A stretch of DNA of 64,000 bases from Bdellovibrio sp. Lineage in GTDB: Bacteria > Bdellovibrionota > Bdellovibrionia > Bdellovibrionales > Bdellovibrionaceae. The translations under genes were made by a program, and so were the position numbers. Position 1 is the stretch's first letter. Each line of letters opens with the position of its first letter. Of the stretch, positions 45,784-55,754 are shown piece after piece. The notes beneath the pieces were generated by a model. The model was not told where the DNA came from. It saw nothing but the letters and a program-made list of their open reading frames with translations, and did not search any database. The stretch is taken from NCBI GenBank assembly GCA_014376435.1, contig JACMRL010000019.1:1-64000 (forward strand). The letters are read 5' to 3'.

Positions 45784-48516
45784 ATGCTAGAGTTTGTAAA
45801 AGTTCAACATCCAGATCAAATCAAAAAGCTTTTAAAAAACTTTGATCCAACAAAGCAAACCTGGATTGTATCCGATTTAAAATCAAAACGTGAAATTCAA
45901 AATGAATCGATCGCCCGAATGGGTTATTACACGGATGATTCAATTCTACAGGTTAGTGATTTTTGGCAAATCTGGTTGCGCCGTTTACAACCTACCTTAC
46001 AAGTTGTATCCAGCGACTTTATTCGAACGCTGGTGCAAATTTTTATCGAAACCTATGGCAATGTGTTGGAAATTTCTGAAAATGAATTTTCAACTTTAGA
46101 CCGATCGGTGCAAGAGCTTGCGCCATTATTACTGCATCCCGAAAGCGATGGCTTATTAAAAGAGTGGATGCAAACCCAAGACGACGATAAAAAATGGATT
46201 AAGTGGTATTTGCGTGCACGTACGTGCATACGTTTTATAGTTGATGAAAAAAAAGTGATTGATAAAAAATGGTCGGCGGCTTATTTGCAAACCATTGATT
46301 TTGATCAAATTAAATGGGAGCGCGAACTGATTATCGATTTAGGAACCGAATTAAGTTCAATCGAGATGGGTTTATTCAAAGTTTTATCGCAAAGCCAAAA
46401 AGTAATTGTGTATGTACCCAGTCCAAGCTGGGAAGCAAAGTTTCCTTACTTACTAAAAACTTACACTGAAAATTTAGGTTACGGCGAAGTTAAAGTTTTA
46501 CCAGAAGAAAAATCAAATGACTGTGAATCACAATTTGTTCGTTTGTCGACGCAGTTATCTGAAGTTAAATTTGCCGTCGCCCGGGCCAGAAAATGGATTG
46601 AAAACGATCAAGTAAATCCTGCAGATATCGCGATTATGGCTCCGGATATTGAAGTGTATTGGCCGGCTTTAGAGCACTATCTAACCGAAGAGGGAATTCC
46701 TTTTCAAAAAGATGTTGTCGCTCCGCTAAATAGTTTAGGCGACGTACAAACATTTTTATCCAGTTTAAAAAATTTAACCCAAGATGTTTCGTGGGATAGC
46801 CTAGAGAAAAACGTTTTTCAATCGGGCAGTATTCCCCCAATAAAATATGAACAGTTTAAAGCTTTATTTTACCAAATTTTCGACGAAGAAGATTTGAAGC
46901 GTGATGAGAAAATCAAAAATCTTTTCTATAAAAAAATTGATTTGCAAAACGAACTAACCCGTGATGATTTTTTATCTTTAATTGTTAAATTATGGTCGAC
47001 TTTGCCGGACTCTAAAACTTTGAATTCATTATTTGAAACTTTACTTAAAGATCTACTGAGTCAAAGTTTGAATATGCCGATGAAGTTTAATCGCTGGTAT
47101 CAGTTCTTAAAATCTCGCATTAGCCGTAAAGAAATTAAAGTAAATTTAGGAATTGGCAATGGAGTGATCGTGATCCCGCTGATGTGGTCGCAAATGATTA
47201 GCGCGAGCCACCGAATTTATATGGGTATTTATGAAGAGGCTTTTCGCAAAGTACGCAAATCAATTTTACCGTTAAAAGATATTGAAACTTTAAAAAATCA
47301 ATTTGATTTAGCTTTAGATTATCCAGACGAAAGCCATCTTGATTTTAATTTACGCTGGCAAAGTATGTCGACCTGTAAAAATAAAGTTTACACGACTCCG
47401 CATTTGAGCTTTTCTTCAGAGCCCTTAACGGCCTCACTTTACTTTTTAGAAAATAATCCGACTTCGGCGATTGTAAACCCAGAACTGACTCGAGTCGACG
47501 AGCTACAAAAGCAACTATTGGCGGTGAATACCCGTCCCGACCAAGCGTTCGAAGTTCTTAGCTATCAGGGTTACGTATCCGGCGAGCGTATTCAAAAAGA
47601 TGTTTTCGGTGATCAGATTAAAATTAAATCAGACGTGTTTAACAGCGTATCGGCCAGTGATATTGAAAATTACGCGAAGTGCTCTTTTAAATTATTGGCT
47701 GCAAAAGGCTTTCGTTTGCGCGATTTGCCGCATGCTTCGATTGATTTAGATCCACGCCAAAAAGGAACTTTAGCCCATGCTTTATTCGAGTTTGCACTGA
47801 AGCTGGTAAAAAGTAGTGAATTTACTTTAGCTCGTATAGACGAATTTTTAGAAGCAAAGCGCCTAGAGGCTAACTTATTTAAAAATGAAGATCTTTTCTG
47901 GGATATTCAGAAGTCAAAAATGCTTAACCTAGCACAAAAATTTTATGATTTTGAAAGTACGCACAAAACTAAATTTCGTGCAGAAACTGAAATAGATATT
48001 GAAGTTTTTTATGACTTTAATGCGAAAGCATTTACTTCTAAAAAACCAATCGATGGCATCACAATACGCGGTCGTATAGACCGCGTTGATGAATCCATTT
48101 CTGAAAACTATTATATTATTTACGATTACAAGTCTTCGGGTGGTCGCATTCATAATTACAAGAAGTGGATGTCTGAGTACGAATTTCAATTATTAATTTA
48201 TATCTTAGCTTTTGAAGCAGCCTATGCAGAAGAAATCCCCGTCAAAGGGGCATTGTATTACCTTTATAAAAATTTTGATCTGTCGAAGGGTTACGTTGAT
48301 ACTGAAGTGGGTTTAAGTCATTTTGGATTGTCTAAATCAAATGGAAGTTTATCTTCGGATGAAACTCACGAAGCTTTAAAGGCAGATTTTATAATATTTA
48401 TTTCTGAGGTCTTTGAAAAACTTCATCAAGGTCTATTTAAGGCGTTGCCTTTTAAAATTGATATTTGTGAAGAATGTGATTGGAGGAAGCTATGTCGAGC
48501 CCCTCATCTGAACTAA
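45784..48516 (+). CDS. addB: AddB-like nuclease subunit of the double-strand-break repair complex
   Basis: AddAB resects double-strand breaks for recombination. This 910-residue protein shows no Walker A at its start (TWIVSDLKSKRE where a P-loop would be), as in several AddB subunits. The C-terminal third is a PD-(D/E)XK nuclease with YDYKSSGG. The iron-sulphur ligands are Cys633 (NYAKCSF) and Cys895, Cys898 and Cys904 (CEECDWRKLC). The end overlaps addA by about 25 bases. The middle is divergent from model AddB, so the name rests on the nuclease, the cysteines and the partner. Confidence 0.82.
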   Translation: MLEFVKVQHPDQIKKLLKNFDPTKQTWIVSDLKSKREIQNESIARMGYYTDDSILQVSDFWQIWLRRLQPTLQVVSSDFIRTLVQIFIETYGNVLEISENEFSTLDRSVQELAPLLLHPESDGLLKEWMQTQDDDKKWIKWYLRARTCIRFIVDEKKVIDKKWSAAYLQTIDFDQIKWERELIIDLGTELSSIEMGLFKVLSQSQKVIVYVPSPSWEAKFPYLLKTYTENLGYGEVKVLPEEKSNDCESQFVRLSTQLSEVKFAVARARKWIENDQVNPADIAIMAPDIEVYWPALEHYLTEEGIPFQKDVVAPLNSLGDVQTFLSSLKNLTQDVSWDSLEKNVFQSGSIPPIKYEQFKALFYQIFDEEDLKRDEKIKNLFYKKIDLQNELTRDDFLSLIVKLWSTLPDSKTLNSLFETLLKDLLSQSLNMPMKFNRWYQFLKSRISRKEIKVNLGIGNGVIVIPLMWSQMISASHRIYMGIYEEAFRKVRKSILPLKDIETLKNQFDLALDYPDESHLDFNLRWQSMSTCKNKVYTTPHLSFSSEPLTASLYFLENNPTSAIVNPELTRVDELQKQLLAVNTRPDQAFEVLSYQGYVSGERIQKDVFGDQIKIKSDVFNSVSASDIENYAKCSFKLLAAKGFRLRDLPHASIDLDPRQKGTLAHALFEFALKLVKSSEFTLARIDEFLEAKRLEANLFKNEDLFWDIQKSKMLNLAQKFYDFESTHKTKFRAETEIDIEVFYDFNAKAFTSKKPIDGITIRGRIDRVDESISENYYIIYDYKSSGGRIHNYKKWMSEYEFQLLIYILAFEAAYAEEIPVKGALYYLYKNFDLSKGYVDTEVGLSHFGLSKSNGSLSSDETHEALKADFIIFISEVFEKLHQGLFKALPFKIDICEECDWRKLCRAPHLN

Positions 48517-51500
48517 AAGATCACTCGCAATTTATTCGAGCGGGCGCCGGGGCGGGTAAAACAACGCAGTTGATTAGTTCTTTTCTAGAATTCGTAAAAG
48601 ACTTTCACCAACATCATCAGCGTTTTCCGCGGGTTGTAATTACAACTTTTACTCGTAAAGCGACTCAAGAAGTTAAAGAGCGCTTATTAGTGAGTGCACT
48701 TAAGCAAAATGAAAAAAATATTTTTGAATATATCAATCGTAAATCGTTTGTGCATATTTCAACGATCCACGGTTTACTAAGTTTGTATTTAACCCAGTTT
48801 GCCGATTTACTACAGCTGCCGCAAGAAATACGTATCGTTGATGGAATTCAGTACACACGCAATTTAAGAAAAAATATTCATCGGCTAATGAAGAAAAAAA
48901 ATGAATACGTTAACTTGTTAGAAAGCTACCCATTTTCCCAGCTAATTGATCTTTCTAAGAAAGCCCTGGATTTGAAGGCTCAACATCCAGATTTTAAATA
49001 TCTTACGCAAGCTGAGTTAGAAAACTTATCTAAAGCTAACCACAAATTAGTCATTGATAAAATTAATCAGGTCTTCAGCCTGGTGCCAGAAATTCCAGAT
49101 AAGTGGATGGAATACTTTTCTTATTTGCGCGGCATCTTGAACCATTTTTCTCAAAGTGAAGAAGCAAAGTTATTAGATCTTTTAGATAATGCACCTAGAA
49201 AACCAGTTTTTTCTGAAAAGAAACCTCCGTTTGAACAACGGGCCTACGATTTAATCCTAGAAATTAAAGAGCTAGATATTTTCACCGTGCAAGATACGAC
49301 TGAATATCGTGTTGAACATGAAAAATTGAACAGTCTATTTTTTAACTTCGTTAACGATCTTTTTGTTTTAGATTTTGAACACAAGCAAAGAACCGGTGAA
49401 TTAACCATTTCCGATTTAGAGAATTTATCTTGGCAGTTAGCTAGCCAGCATCCGGAATCGGCGGTTGAATTTTCAGATTCTTGGGATTACTTCATGGTCG
49501 ATGAGTATCAAGATACCTCTCCGCTGCAGGTTAATTTGCTAAATCAGTTGGTGCGGAATAGGCCTTGTTTTATCGTGGGTGACCCACAACAAAGTATTTA
49601 TCTATTTCGTGGTGCCCGCTCAGAGGTTTTTTTAAATAAAGAAAATGAATTAAAAGCGCGTCAGGTCTTAACCCGTATTTTGGACCGTAATTATCGTTCT
49701 GAGCCCAGTTTAATGGCTTTTATGAATAATTTTTTTAAAGATTTTAGCAAACAGTTTCAGCCCATGCAGGTGCGGGAAGCAAAGCCGGAGCGTCAGCTAC
49801 CCACGGATGCGTATTTTGTTAAAACTCATGATGAAGATTTAGCTACTTTAAAACAAATTCAATTTTTAATTTCCGAAGGTGTTTCGGCAAAAGATATTTG
49901 CGTACTTTCGAAAAGTAACCTTCGTTTAGTAGAAATTGCGCAAAAGGCTCAGGCTTTTCAAATTCCGGTTCAATTACAGACGGCGAATGGCTTTGAATTA
50001 AAGCGTGAAATTTTAGATTTAATTAGTTTTCTTAAATTTTTAGTCAATCCACACGATAATGAAAACTTAATCACCTTGCTACGTAGCCCATGGATTTACG
50101 TGGATGACGAATCACTTTTTAAAATTTGCCAAAGCAGCGATGCAAAAGCTTATTCAATTTGGTTTTCGATCATGAAAAATTTTGAAAAAATTAAAGATTC
50201 CTTAAGCCATTATCTCAAATATTATGATTGTGCAGGGGCAGCACTGACCGTAAAAGAGCTTATTCAGCGCACCGGTTTTATGGCTTTTTCTGGATTACTT
50301 GATTCAACGGGTAAGCGCGAAGCCAATATCTGGAAATTTGTTACAACTTTGACTGCGGCAGAAAAAGAAATAGGTTTTTCTTTAGGCTTATTTTTAGAAG
50401 ATCGCTTTCAAAGTTTACAATCAGATTTGGGCTCGGCCGCCGGTGAAGCGCAGCCGGTAATTCAGCCAGACTGTGTGTCATTAATGACTGTGCATGCTGC
50501 AAAAGGCCTAGAATTTAAAAATATTATTGTGATCGGAATGTCAGATAAGCCAAAGCTTACGAATCAAATCAATTTAGCTTATGATTCTGCAGTAAATAAA
50601 TTTAGCCTCTCTGTCTTTGACTTAGCAGAATCTAAGCATCAACCTTCCGTGTGGTCCCGGGCGCTTCGTCACGAATTGAACCGTCGCGAAATGGCCGAAA
50701 ACGAGCGGGTTTTATACGTCGCCATGACACGTGCGCAGGAATCTATTAGTCTCATTGCAAAAGTACCGCGTGGAAATGAGAAGCAAATTTTCTGGAAAGA
50801 TTCTTGGTATAAAAAAATAAATTGGCCAGTCACAGAGGTTCCGATCGAAGATGGAGCGTTCAAAGTACAATCATTACTTTATGATGATCAGCTAAATCAG
50901 TTGCAAACTTATCCTCCCGCTTTAATAACGGCGCGAAAAAAATGGATGGATATCGGTACAAAAGCAATGAGTGAGCAATCTTCGGTTACCAACGTTTTAT
51001 CCGCCGCGAATAACGAAGCGACTAGAATTGATTATGCCAAATTGACGAGTTCATTGAAGAAAGCACAAAAAGGAACCGAGCTTCATCGCATTTTTGAAGC
51101 GATGAAATATAGATCATACGAATTTTTACAGAATACGATGATTTCATCCGAGCTTGAATTGGTGAATCATCTTATGACGCAGCCTGAAATTAATCTGCCG
51201 CAAATTTTAGAATTGGGCCATAACGAATGGGGATTCGGAATTAAAATCAAAAGCGGGGTTCTGCAGGGCCAAATTGATGCTTGGGCTGAGCTAGAAGATG
51301 AGATTCACGTGTTAGATTACAAAACCGGTAGTTCTGATTACTCAGATAAGGCATTTGACCAGCTAGCGCTGTACACCTTGGCCTTGATTAAAATGAAACA
51401 AATTGCGACCAATAAAAAAATCGTGCATTCAATTCTTTATCCAGTTGAAAAGAAAATTGTCCAAAAAACTTTTTTGGATGCCACTGAATTTGAAAAAGGC

Positions 51501-51533
51501 GTTAATTTGAAACTTCGTGAATTATTTGATTGA
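48492..51533 (+). CDS. addA: AddA-like helicase-nuclease
   Basis: This 1013-residue UvrD/RecB-type protein has Walker A GAGAGKTTQL, helicase motif Ia TFTRKATQEV, Walker B VDEYQDTSP, GDPQQSIYLFRGA, and motif VI VAMTRAQESI. A C-terminal RecB-type nuclease carries HVLDYKTGSSDY. The ATG at 48492 follows GGAGGAAGCT, a near-perfect ribosome site; the TTG at 48480 is not used. Overlap with addB implies coupled synthesis of a heterodimer. Confidence 0.9.
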   Translation: MSSPSSELKDHSQFIRAGAGAGKTTQLISSFLEFVKDFHQHHQRFPRVVITTFTRKATQEVKERLLVSALKQNEKNIFEYINRKSFVHISTIHGLLSLYLTQFADLLQLPQEIRIVDGIQYTRNLRKNIHRLMKKKNEYVNLLESYPFSQLIDLSKKALDLKAQHPDFKYLTQAELENLSKANHKLVIDKINQVFSLVPEIPDKWMEYFSYLRGILNHFSQSEEAKLLDLLDNAPRKPVFSEKKPPFEQRAYDLILEIKELDIFTVQDTTEYRVEHEKLNSLFFNFVNDLFVLDFEHKQRTGELTISDLENLSWQLASQHPESAVEFSDSWDYFMVDEYQDTSPLQVNLLNQLVRNRPCFIVGDPQQSIYLFRGARSEVFLNKENELKARQVLTRILDRNYRSEPSLMAFMNNFFKDFSKQFQPMQVREAKPERQLPTDAYFVKTHDEDLATLKQIQFLISEGVSAKDICVLSKSNLRLVEIAQKAQAFQIPVQLQTANGFELKREILDLISFLKFLVNPHDNENLITLLRSPWIYVDDESLFKICQSSDAKAYSIWFSIMKNFEKIKDSLSHYLKYYDCAGAALTVKELIQRTGFMAFSGLLDSTGKREANIWKFVTTLTAAEKEIGFSLGLFLEDRFQSLQSDLGSAAGEAQPVIQPDCVSLMTVHAAKGLEFKNIIVIGMSDKPKLTNQINLAYDSAVNKFSLSVFDLAESKHQPSVWSRALRHELNRREMAENERVLYVAMTRAQESISLIAKVPRGNEKQIFWKDSWYKKINWPVTEVPIEDGAFKVQSLLYDDQLNQLQTYPPALITARKKWMDIGTKAMSEQSSVTNVLSAANNEATRIDYAKLTSSLKKAQKGTELHRIFEAMKYRSYEFLQNTMISSELELVNHLMTQPEINLPQILELGHNEWGFGIKIKSGVLQGQIDAWAELEDEIHVLDYKTGSSDYSDKAFDQLALYTLALIKMKQIATNKKIVHSILYPVEKKIVQKTFLDATEFEKGVNLKLRELFD

Positions 51534-51564
51534 AAAATATCGTAGATGAATGTGCAATTAAGAC

Positions 51565-52017
51565 ATGAACGTTTTTAGAAGAAAACTTTTTATCTACCCT
51601 GAAATTCAAACTCCGTTACTGAAGCAAGTAATGGGAGCTTTATTTCTACTTTCGATCTTACAAATTCTCGGTGTTTCGCTATCCATGGTTTGGTTAAGAT
51701 ACCAAACTCAAATGGCGGTTGAATTAGTGGTCGATTACCGTTTGTTACAACCTTGGAAAAACTTATTATACATGTCGATTGTTATTCCGATCATCGTGAA
51801 CTTCGTGATAGGGCTTTATTTATTACTATTTATTTCAAACCGATTTGCAGGACCTTTGTTTCGTTTAGAGCGTGAATTAGATAAATACATCGAAAACGGC
51901 GGAAAATTGCACGTAAGCTTCCGTCAAGATGATAATTTAAAAGGATTAGCTGAAAAAGTGAATATCGCTTTCGAACGAAAATTGAGCGACGCTCAAAAAA
52001 ATCCAAGCCAACACTAA
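51565..52017 (+). CDS. Two-helix membrane protein with a HAMP-like tail
   Basis: The 150-residue protein has membrane segments at about 22-44 and 70-94. Then comes NRFAGPLFRLERELDKYIENG, shortened to its core AGPLFRLEREL, a HAMP-like signalling linker. It ends there, with no kinase or chemotaxis domain. It may be a stand-alone modulator or a remnant of a receptor. The ORF is intact, with no frameshift sign. Found 31 bases after addA. Confidence 0.7.
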   Translation: MNVFRRKLFIYPEIQTPLLKQVMGALFLLSILQILGVSLSMVWLRYQTQMAVELVVDYRLLQPWKNLLYMSIVIPIIVNFVIGLYLLLFISNRFAGPLFRLERELDKYIENGGKLHVSFRQDDNLKGLAEKVNIAFERKLSDAQKNPSQH

Positions 52018-52129
52018 TTACTTTGTTTGTAAAACCCACTGGTGCCTAATGGAAATTATTTAAATAAGCTTCCGCATGATAGAAACATAAATCGTGATTA
52101 TGATTCAAAATCATGAGAAAAGTAAACCC

Positions 52130-52876
52130 ATGTTAAAAGATCAGATTGTTATCTATAGCGATGGTGCATGCTCAGGAAATCCGGGACCGGGTGGTTGGGC
52201 CAGTATCGTTATTTTTGGTAATAAAAAATACGTGCAAGAGCTTGCGCGTGCAGAACCAGCAACCACAAATAATCGTATGGAAATTACCGGTTCATTGGCC
52301 GCGTTAATTTTATGTGCAAATTCACCAGAACTTTTAACTACAAAAAAAATGATCATGTTAACGGATTCAGTTTACGTGATTCGCGGAATCACCGAATGGA
52401 TTTTTGGCTGGAAAAAACGCGGTTGGAAAACAGCTGCTAATGAACCTGTGTCAAATCAAGACTTATGGGAAGAATTAGATGCAGTCGTTACAAAAATAAA
52501 AGCCTTAAACCCAAATCTAGAAATGCAGTGGAGCTTCGTCAAGGGTCATGCGGGCATTGCCGGAAATGAGCGTTGTGATCAAATTGCGGTGGCATTTACC
52601 AAAGACGATTACGTCGATCTTTACAAGGGCAGTGCAGATAATTATTTATTCGATGTTTACGAAATGCCCGAGCTAAAACCACTGCCGGAAATGAAGAAAA
52701 AAGATAGCGGTCCTAAGAAACCTGCTTGGTATATCAGTTACATCAACGGAGTATTAACGAAACATAATACTTGGAGCGAATGCGAGGCTAAAGTAAAAGG
52801 TCGCGCAGCAAAATTCAAAAAAGTTTCAAGTCACGCAGAAGAAGAACAAGTTAAAAAATCTTGGGGAGTCAGCTAA
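52130..52876 (+). CDS. rnhA: RNase HI with a C-terminal hybrid-binding domain
   Basis: RNase HI degrades the RNA of RNA-DNA hybrids. From the ATG at 52130 it has 248 residues; ATGs at 52094 and 52100 are also possible. The catalytic set is complete: Asp11 (YSDGACSGNPGPGG), Glu51 (NNRMEIT), Asp79 (LTDSVYV), His140 (KGHAGIAG) and Asp150. A Lys/Pro linker (about 182-198) leads to a domain at 199-246 (WYISYINGV...TWSECEAKVKG...KFKK), which resembles the Cauli_VI/hybrid-binding module. That module is usually N-terminal in eukaryotic RNase H1. Confidence 0.93.
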   Translation: MLKDQIVIYSDGACSGNPGPGGWASIVIFGNKKYVQELARAEPATTNNRMEITGSLAALILCANSPELLTTKKMIMLTDSVYVIRGITEWIFGWKKRGWKTAANEPVSNQDLWEELDAVVTKIKALNPNLEMQWSFVKGHAGIAGNERCDQIAVAFTKDDYVDLYKGSADNYLFDVYEMPELKPLPEMKKKDSGPKKPAWYISYINGVLTKHNTWSECEAKVKGRAAKFKKVSSHAEEEQVKKSWGVS

Positions 52877-53649
52877 TGGAAATTACCAATAAAAAAATTA
52901 TGATCACGGGCGCCAATCGCGGCATTGGTCATGCGTTTGCCGAGGCCTGCGCAAAAGAAAAAGCTCACCTAATTTTAGCGATTCGTAAAGCCGATGATAA
53001 ATTAATAAAAGATTTAAAAAAACTTGGCGCAAGTTCGGTAGAAATTATCGAATGCGATTTAATCTCGCGCGAGGGTGTTGAAGCCTTAGCAAAGAAAATG
53101 AATCAGCGCGAAATCGATTTATTATTTAATAATGCCGGCCAGTTGACGGGCGGCCTGATCGAAACCCAACCCTTGGACGATATTTATAAAATGTTTCAAG
53201 TGAACGTAAATGCTTTGGTGCATTTAACTCAAAGCGTGCTTCCGCAAATGATTAAACGTAAAAGCGGTAAAATCATTAACCACGCCAGCGTATCGGCGGT
53301 GATGCATTTCCCTTGTGCCAGTACCTATGCGGCTTCAAAAGCAGCCGTATGGGCTTTTACCGACTGCATTGAGCAAGAATTAAAAGGCACGGGTGTCTCA
53401 ACCCTTTGTCTTTTCACTCCGGGAATTAAAACTAGAATGTTTGATCAAATAGATGAACTTTATTCAAAAAATATTGATGTGGTGAATGATTCTATTTCTC
53501 CCCAAGAATACGCACAGAAAATTTTAAACGCGGTAAAAAAAGATTGGACCTACCTAGAACCTAAAGGAGCCACCGGAATTGCTTTCCAAATGGCCCAACA
53601 TTTTAAAGGAATTTTCAACTGGGGAGTCGGACAAAAATTTAAACGTTAG
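52876..53649 (+). CDS. Short-chain dehydrogenase/reductase
   Basis: This 257-residue oxidoreductase has a Rossmann fold. The nucleotide motif is ITGANRGIGHAF, then NNAGQL near 85-90, and the catalytic Tyr-Lys in TYAASKAAV. The start at 52876 (ATG inside the rnhA stop TAATG) has GGGAG 8 bases upstream. Its stop overlaps that of the convergent gene by 4 bases. The substrate is not known. Confidence 0.88.
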   Translation: MEITNKKIMITGANRGIGHAFAEACAKEKAHLILAIRKADDKLIKDLKKLGASSVEIIECDLISREGVEALAKKMNQREIDLLFNNAGQLTGGLIETQPLDDIYKMFQVNVNALVHLTQSVLPQMIKRKSGKIINHASVSAVMHFPCASTYAASKAAVWAFTDCIEQELKGTGVSTLCLFTPGIKTRMFDQIDELYSKNIDVVNDSISPQEYAQKILNAVKKDWTYLEPKGATGIAFQMAQHFKGIFNWGVGQKFKR

Positions 53650-54041
53650 TCTTCAACTGATAAACGTTCGCCGGCCTTTGCTTTTAAAGTGTCTGACTCA
53701 CATCCACCGTTTAATAAACGATCACCTTGCGCAATCATTGCTTCATAAGGAAATACGGTCGCACTCATGCCATCGCTGCCTTTATGATTTAATTCCAGCG
53801 CCAATAAAGTTTCACCGTCTTTATCTTTAACAACAAGCTGACCTGCAGCTTGCGTTATTAAAGTAGCACCCCTAATAACCGAAGTTACTTTGCCGGAAGA
53901 AGTTCTAGATAATTCTTGAGTTGACGAGTTATAAATAATATCCGCTAACGGATCTTTTGAGAAATTACATAAAAAGCTTTCCGCGTGGGCAGAAGTAGCT
54001 AGTAAGCAAACAGCTGTTAATGCAATGAGTGACTTTTTCAT
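53646..54041 (-). CDS. Small secreted protein of unknown function
   Basis: The 131-residue protein has a clear signal peptide ending HAE near residue 20, and a mature part with two cysteines (FLCNF and GGCES). It is beta-rich with no motif I know. AAGGAG lies before the ATG. The 225 bases 54042-54266 hold its promoter, though no clear hexamers were found, and a weak 6-base inverted repeat (CCCATT at 54203, AATGGG at 54220). Confidence 0.6.
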   Translation of the reverse strand: MKKSLIALTAVCLLATSAHAESFLCNFSKDPLADIIYNSSTQELSRTSSGKVTSVIRGATLITQAAGQLVVKDKDGETLLALELNHKGSDGMSATVFPYEAMIAQGDRLLNGGCESDTLKAKAGERLSVED

Positions 54042-54266
54042 AAATTCTCCTTGAGTTTTTGTTTCACCAAAGATCTTTACGAATTCTGTACCAGCATGAG
54101 ATGTCTTAGAGTCGACTTAGTAAAAAATACCTGTACAAATTTTTGACACACGCCGCTTTACGGTCCTTGCATAGCATTGTTTCCAAGCTTTGAGGGCATC
54201 GCCCCATTTTTGAAATCAGAATGGGCAATGAAAAACAACTTTCGCTCTTCCAAAACTCACGTGATC

Positions 54267-54857
54267 TTAAAACTGCAACTGTGTCGTACTGATCGCACCT
54301 GTTAACGTAACCACGGCAGGTTTATTTTCTACTAAGCCGGTCGCCACGGGAAAAGTAACCATATAAGGAGTCGACCAACGATTATGGTATGGGTACATCA
54401 CTTGAATTTCGGAAAACAAAGATCTTACCTTGGTCGCTTTGCCTTCGTAGCGTTGACCATTTACATCTAAAAATATTTTCCACACGGTGCTGATTTTAGA
54501 AAGATCATTGTGTTTTCTTTCGGGAGTGTAGAAGCTCATGAAAAATTCAGTTTTTTCGGCGTGTTTACTGATGGCTTTACTTTTTTCTTCTTTATATTTT
54601 TGTTCAGTCCATTGGTAAAGGCGAGCGTTATTAGAAAGAGCCGCCTCCGTTAATGCAGAATCAATCCAGGTCGCTTGCACCGTTAATTGATTGTATAAAC
54701 CATCGTAAACTTGAATTTTTTTAGTTTTTTGCAAAACCATGGATTCATACTCAGAAACGCTGACGTCCGGAATTCCTGTTGGAGTACTAAGACGAGTCAC
54801 GCAGGAAGTATTAACAAAACAGACAGCTAATAATAATAAAATAAATTGTATTTTCAT
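54267..54857 (-). CDS. Predicted lipoprotein or secreted protein
   Basis: The 196-residue protein has a hydrophobic signal ending in VNTSC, a non-canonical lipobox, so lipid anchoring is possible. The mature part has no known motif; residues 40-110 look helical and 110-190 look beta. The ATG is 9 bases after the preceding hydrolase stop, so it belongs to the nadB-hydrolase transcript. Confidence 0.6.
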   Translation of the reverse strand: MKIQFILLLLAVCFVNTSCVTRLSTPTGIPDVSVSEYESMVLQKTKKIQVYDGLYNQLTVQATWIDSALTEAALSNNARLYQWTEQKYKEEKSKAISKHAEKTEFFMSFYTPERKHNDLSKISTVWKIFLDVNGQRYEGKATKVRSLFSEIQVMYPYHNRWSTPYMVTFPVATGLVENKPAVVTLTGAISTTQLQF

Positions 54858-54866
54858 GGTCGCACC

Positions 54867-55715
54867 TTAATTAGCTAAAAACGTTTGTAAAAAATCGATC
54901 ACTGTTTTGTAAACTTCTTTTCGGGCGGTATCATTGTAAAGCTCATGTTTACCGTCCTCGATTATTTTTAAAGTTTTTTGCGAGCTTCCCAGCTCTTCGA
55001 AAAACTTTAAAGCACTGGGGCTGGAAATCACCGGATCGTTATCTGAAACATGTAATAAAGTGGGCAACGTGATTTCAGAAGCACGGGTTAAAACTTTAGG
55101 AAATTCACGTTTGAATCCTAAATAGACGCCGGAAGAAATGCGGTTATGGCGATAGGTATCTTGTTCATACTCACGAATAATTTCTGGATCGTGAGTTAAT
55201 TGCGAAGCATTGATTTCATTACTCATCGTAATTTTTGGCAAAAACGCGTTGATGATGCCGGCACCCGCATCTTTCCAGGCGGGAACTTCCACTGATACAC
55301 CGAAAAGCGGTGAACTTAAAACTTGCGCAGAAATATTCGGAGTCAAGTTTTCAAGTAAAGAACAAGTTTGAATCAAGCCACCCATCGAGTGCGCTAGTAA
55401 AACGACAGGTTTATCTTTCACTTCAGAAAAATTTAAACACAAATCGATAAAAATTTTAAAATCAAAAACATACTCATTGAAGTCTTTAGCGTACCCGCGT
55501 ATGCCATCTGATCTTCCGTGCCCACGTAAATCCCAACCGATAAAATTCCATTTTTGGTTATCAAGACCATCAATAAAACGTTGATAGCAGTCTGAGTGTT
55601 CTGCTTGGCCGTGCGTAAAAAGAATTGTTCCTTTTGCGTTAGATGCGATCCACTTTTGTAGAAAAAGTTTTGTATTGTCGTAACCTTTAAAAAATGTTTC
55701 TGATCTTTGATACAT
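54867..55715 (-). CDS. Alpha/beta hydrolase of the lysophospholipase/monoglyceride lipase type
   Basis: This enzyme is predicted to cut lysophospholipids or monoacylglycerols. Motifs in order: LFTHGQAEHSD (oxyanion), GWDLRGHGRSDG, nucleophile LLAHSMGGLIQ, acid VSDNDPVI and His in DGKHELYND. No signal peptide is seen, so it should be cytoplasmic or membrane-associated. The start at 55715 (MYQRSETF) fits the family; a TTG at 55751 would add 12 residues. It follows nadB closely. Confidence 0.85.
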   Translation of the reverse strand: MYQRSETFFKGYDNTKLFLQKWIASNAKGTILFTHGQAEHSDCYQRFIDGLDNQKWNFIGWDLRGHGRSDGIRGYAKDFNEYVFDFKIFIDLCLNFSEVKDKPVVLLAHSMGGLIQTCSLLENLTPNISAQVLSSPLFGVSVEVPAWKDAGAGIINAFLPKITMSNEINASQLTHDPEIIREYEQDTYRHNRISSGVYLGFKREFPKVLTRASEITLPTLLHVSDNDPVISSPSALKFFEELGSSQKTLKIIEDGKHELYNDTARKEVYKTVIDFLQTFLAN

Positions 55716-55754
55716 AGAGTCTAGGTTGACGTCGAATAGAAACGAAGTCAAACG

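Noticed and set aside
54203-54225. CCCATT/AATGGG repeat as a terminator
   Set aside because: Only six base pairs and no T-run in either direction.
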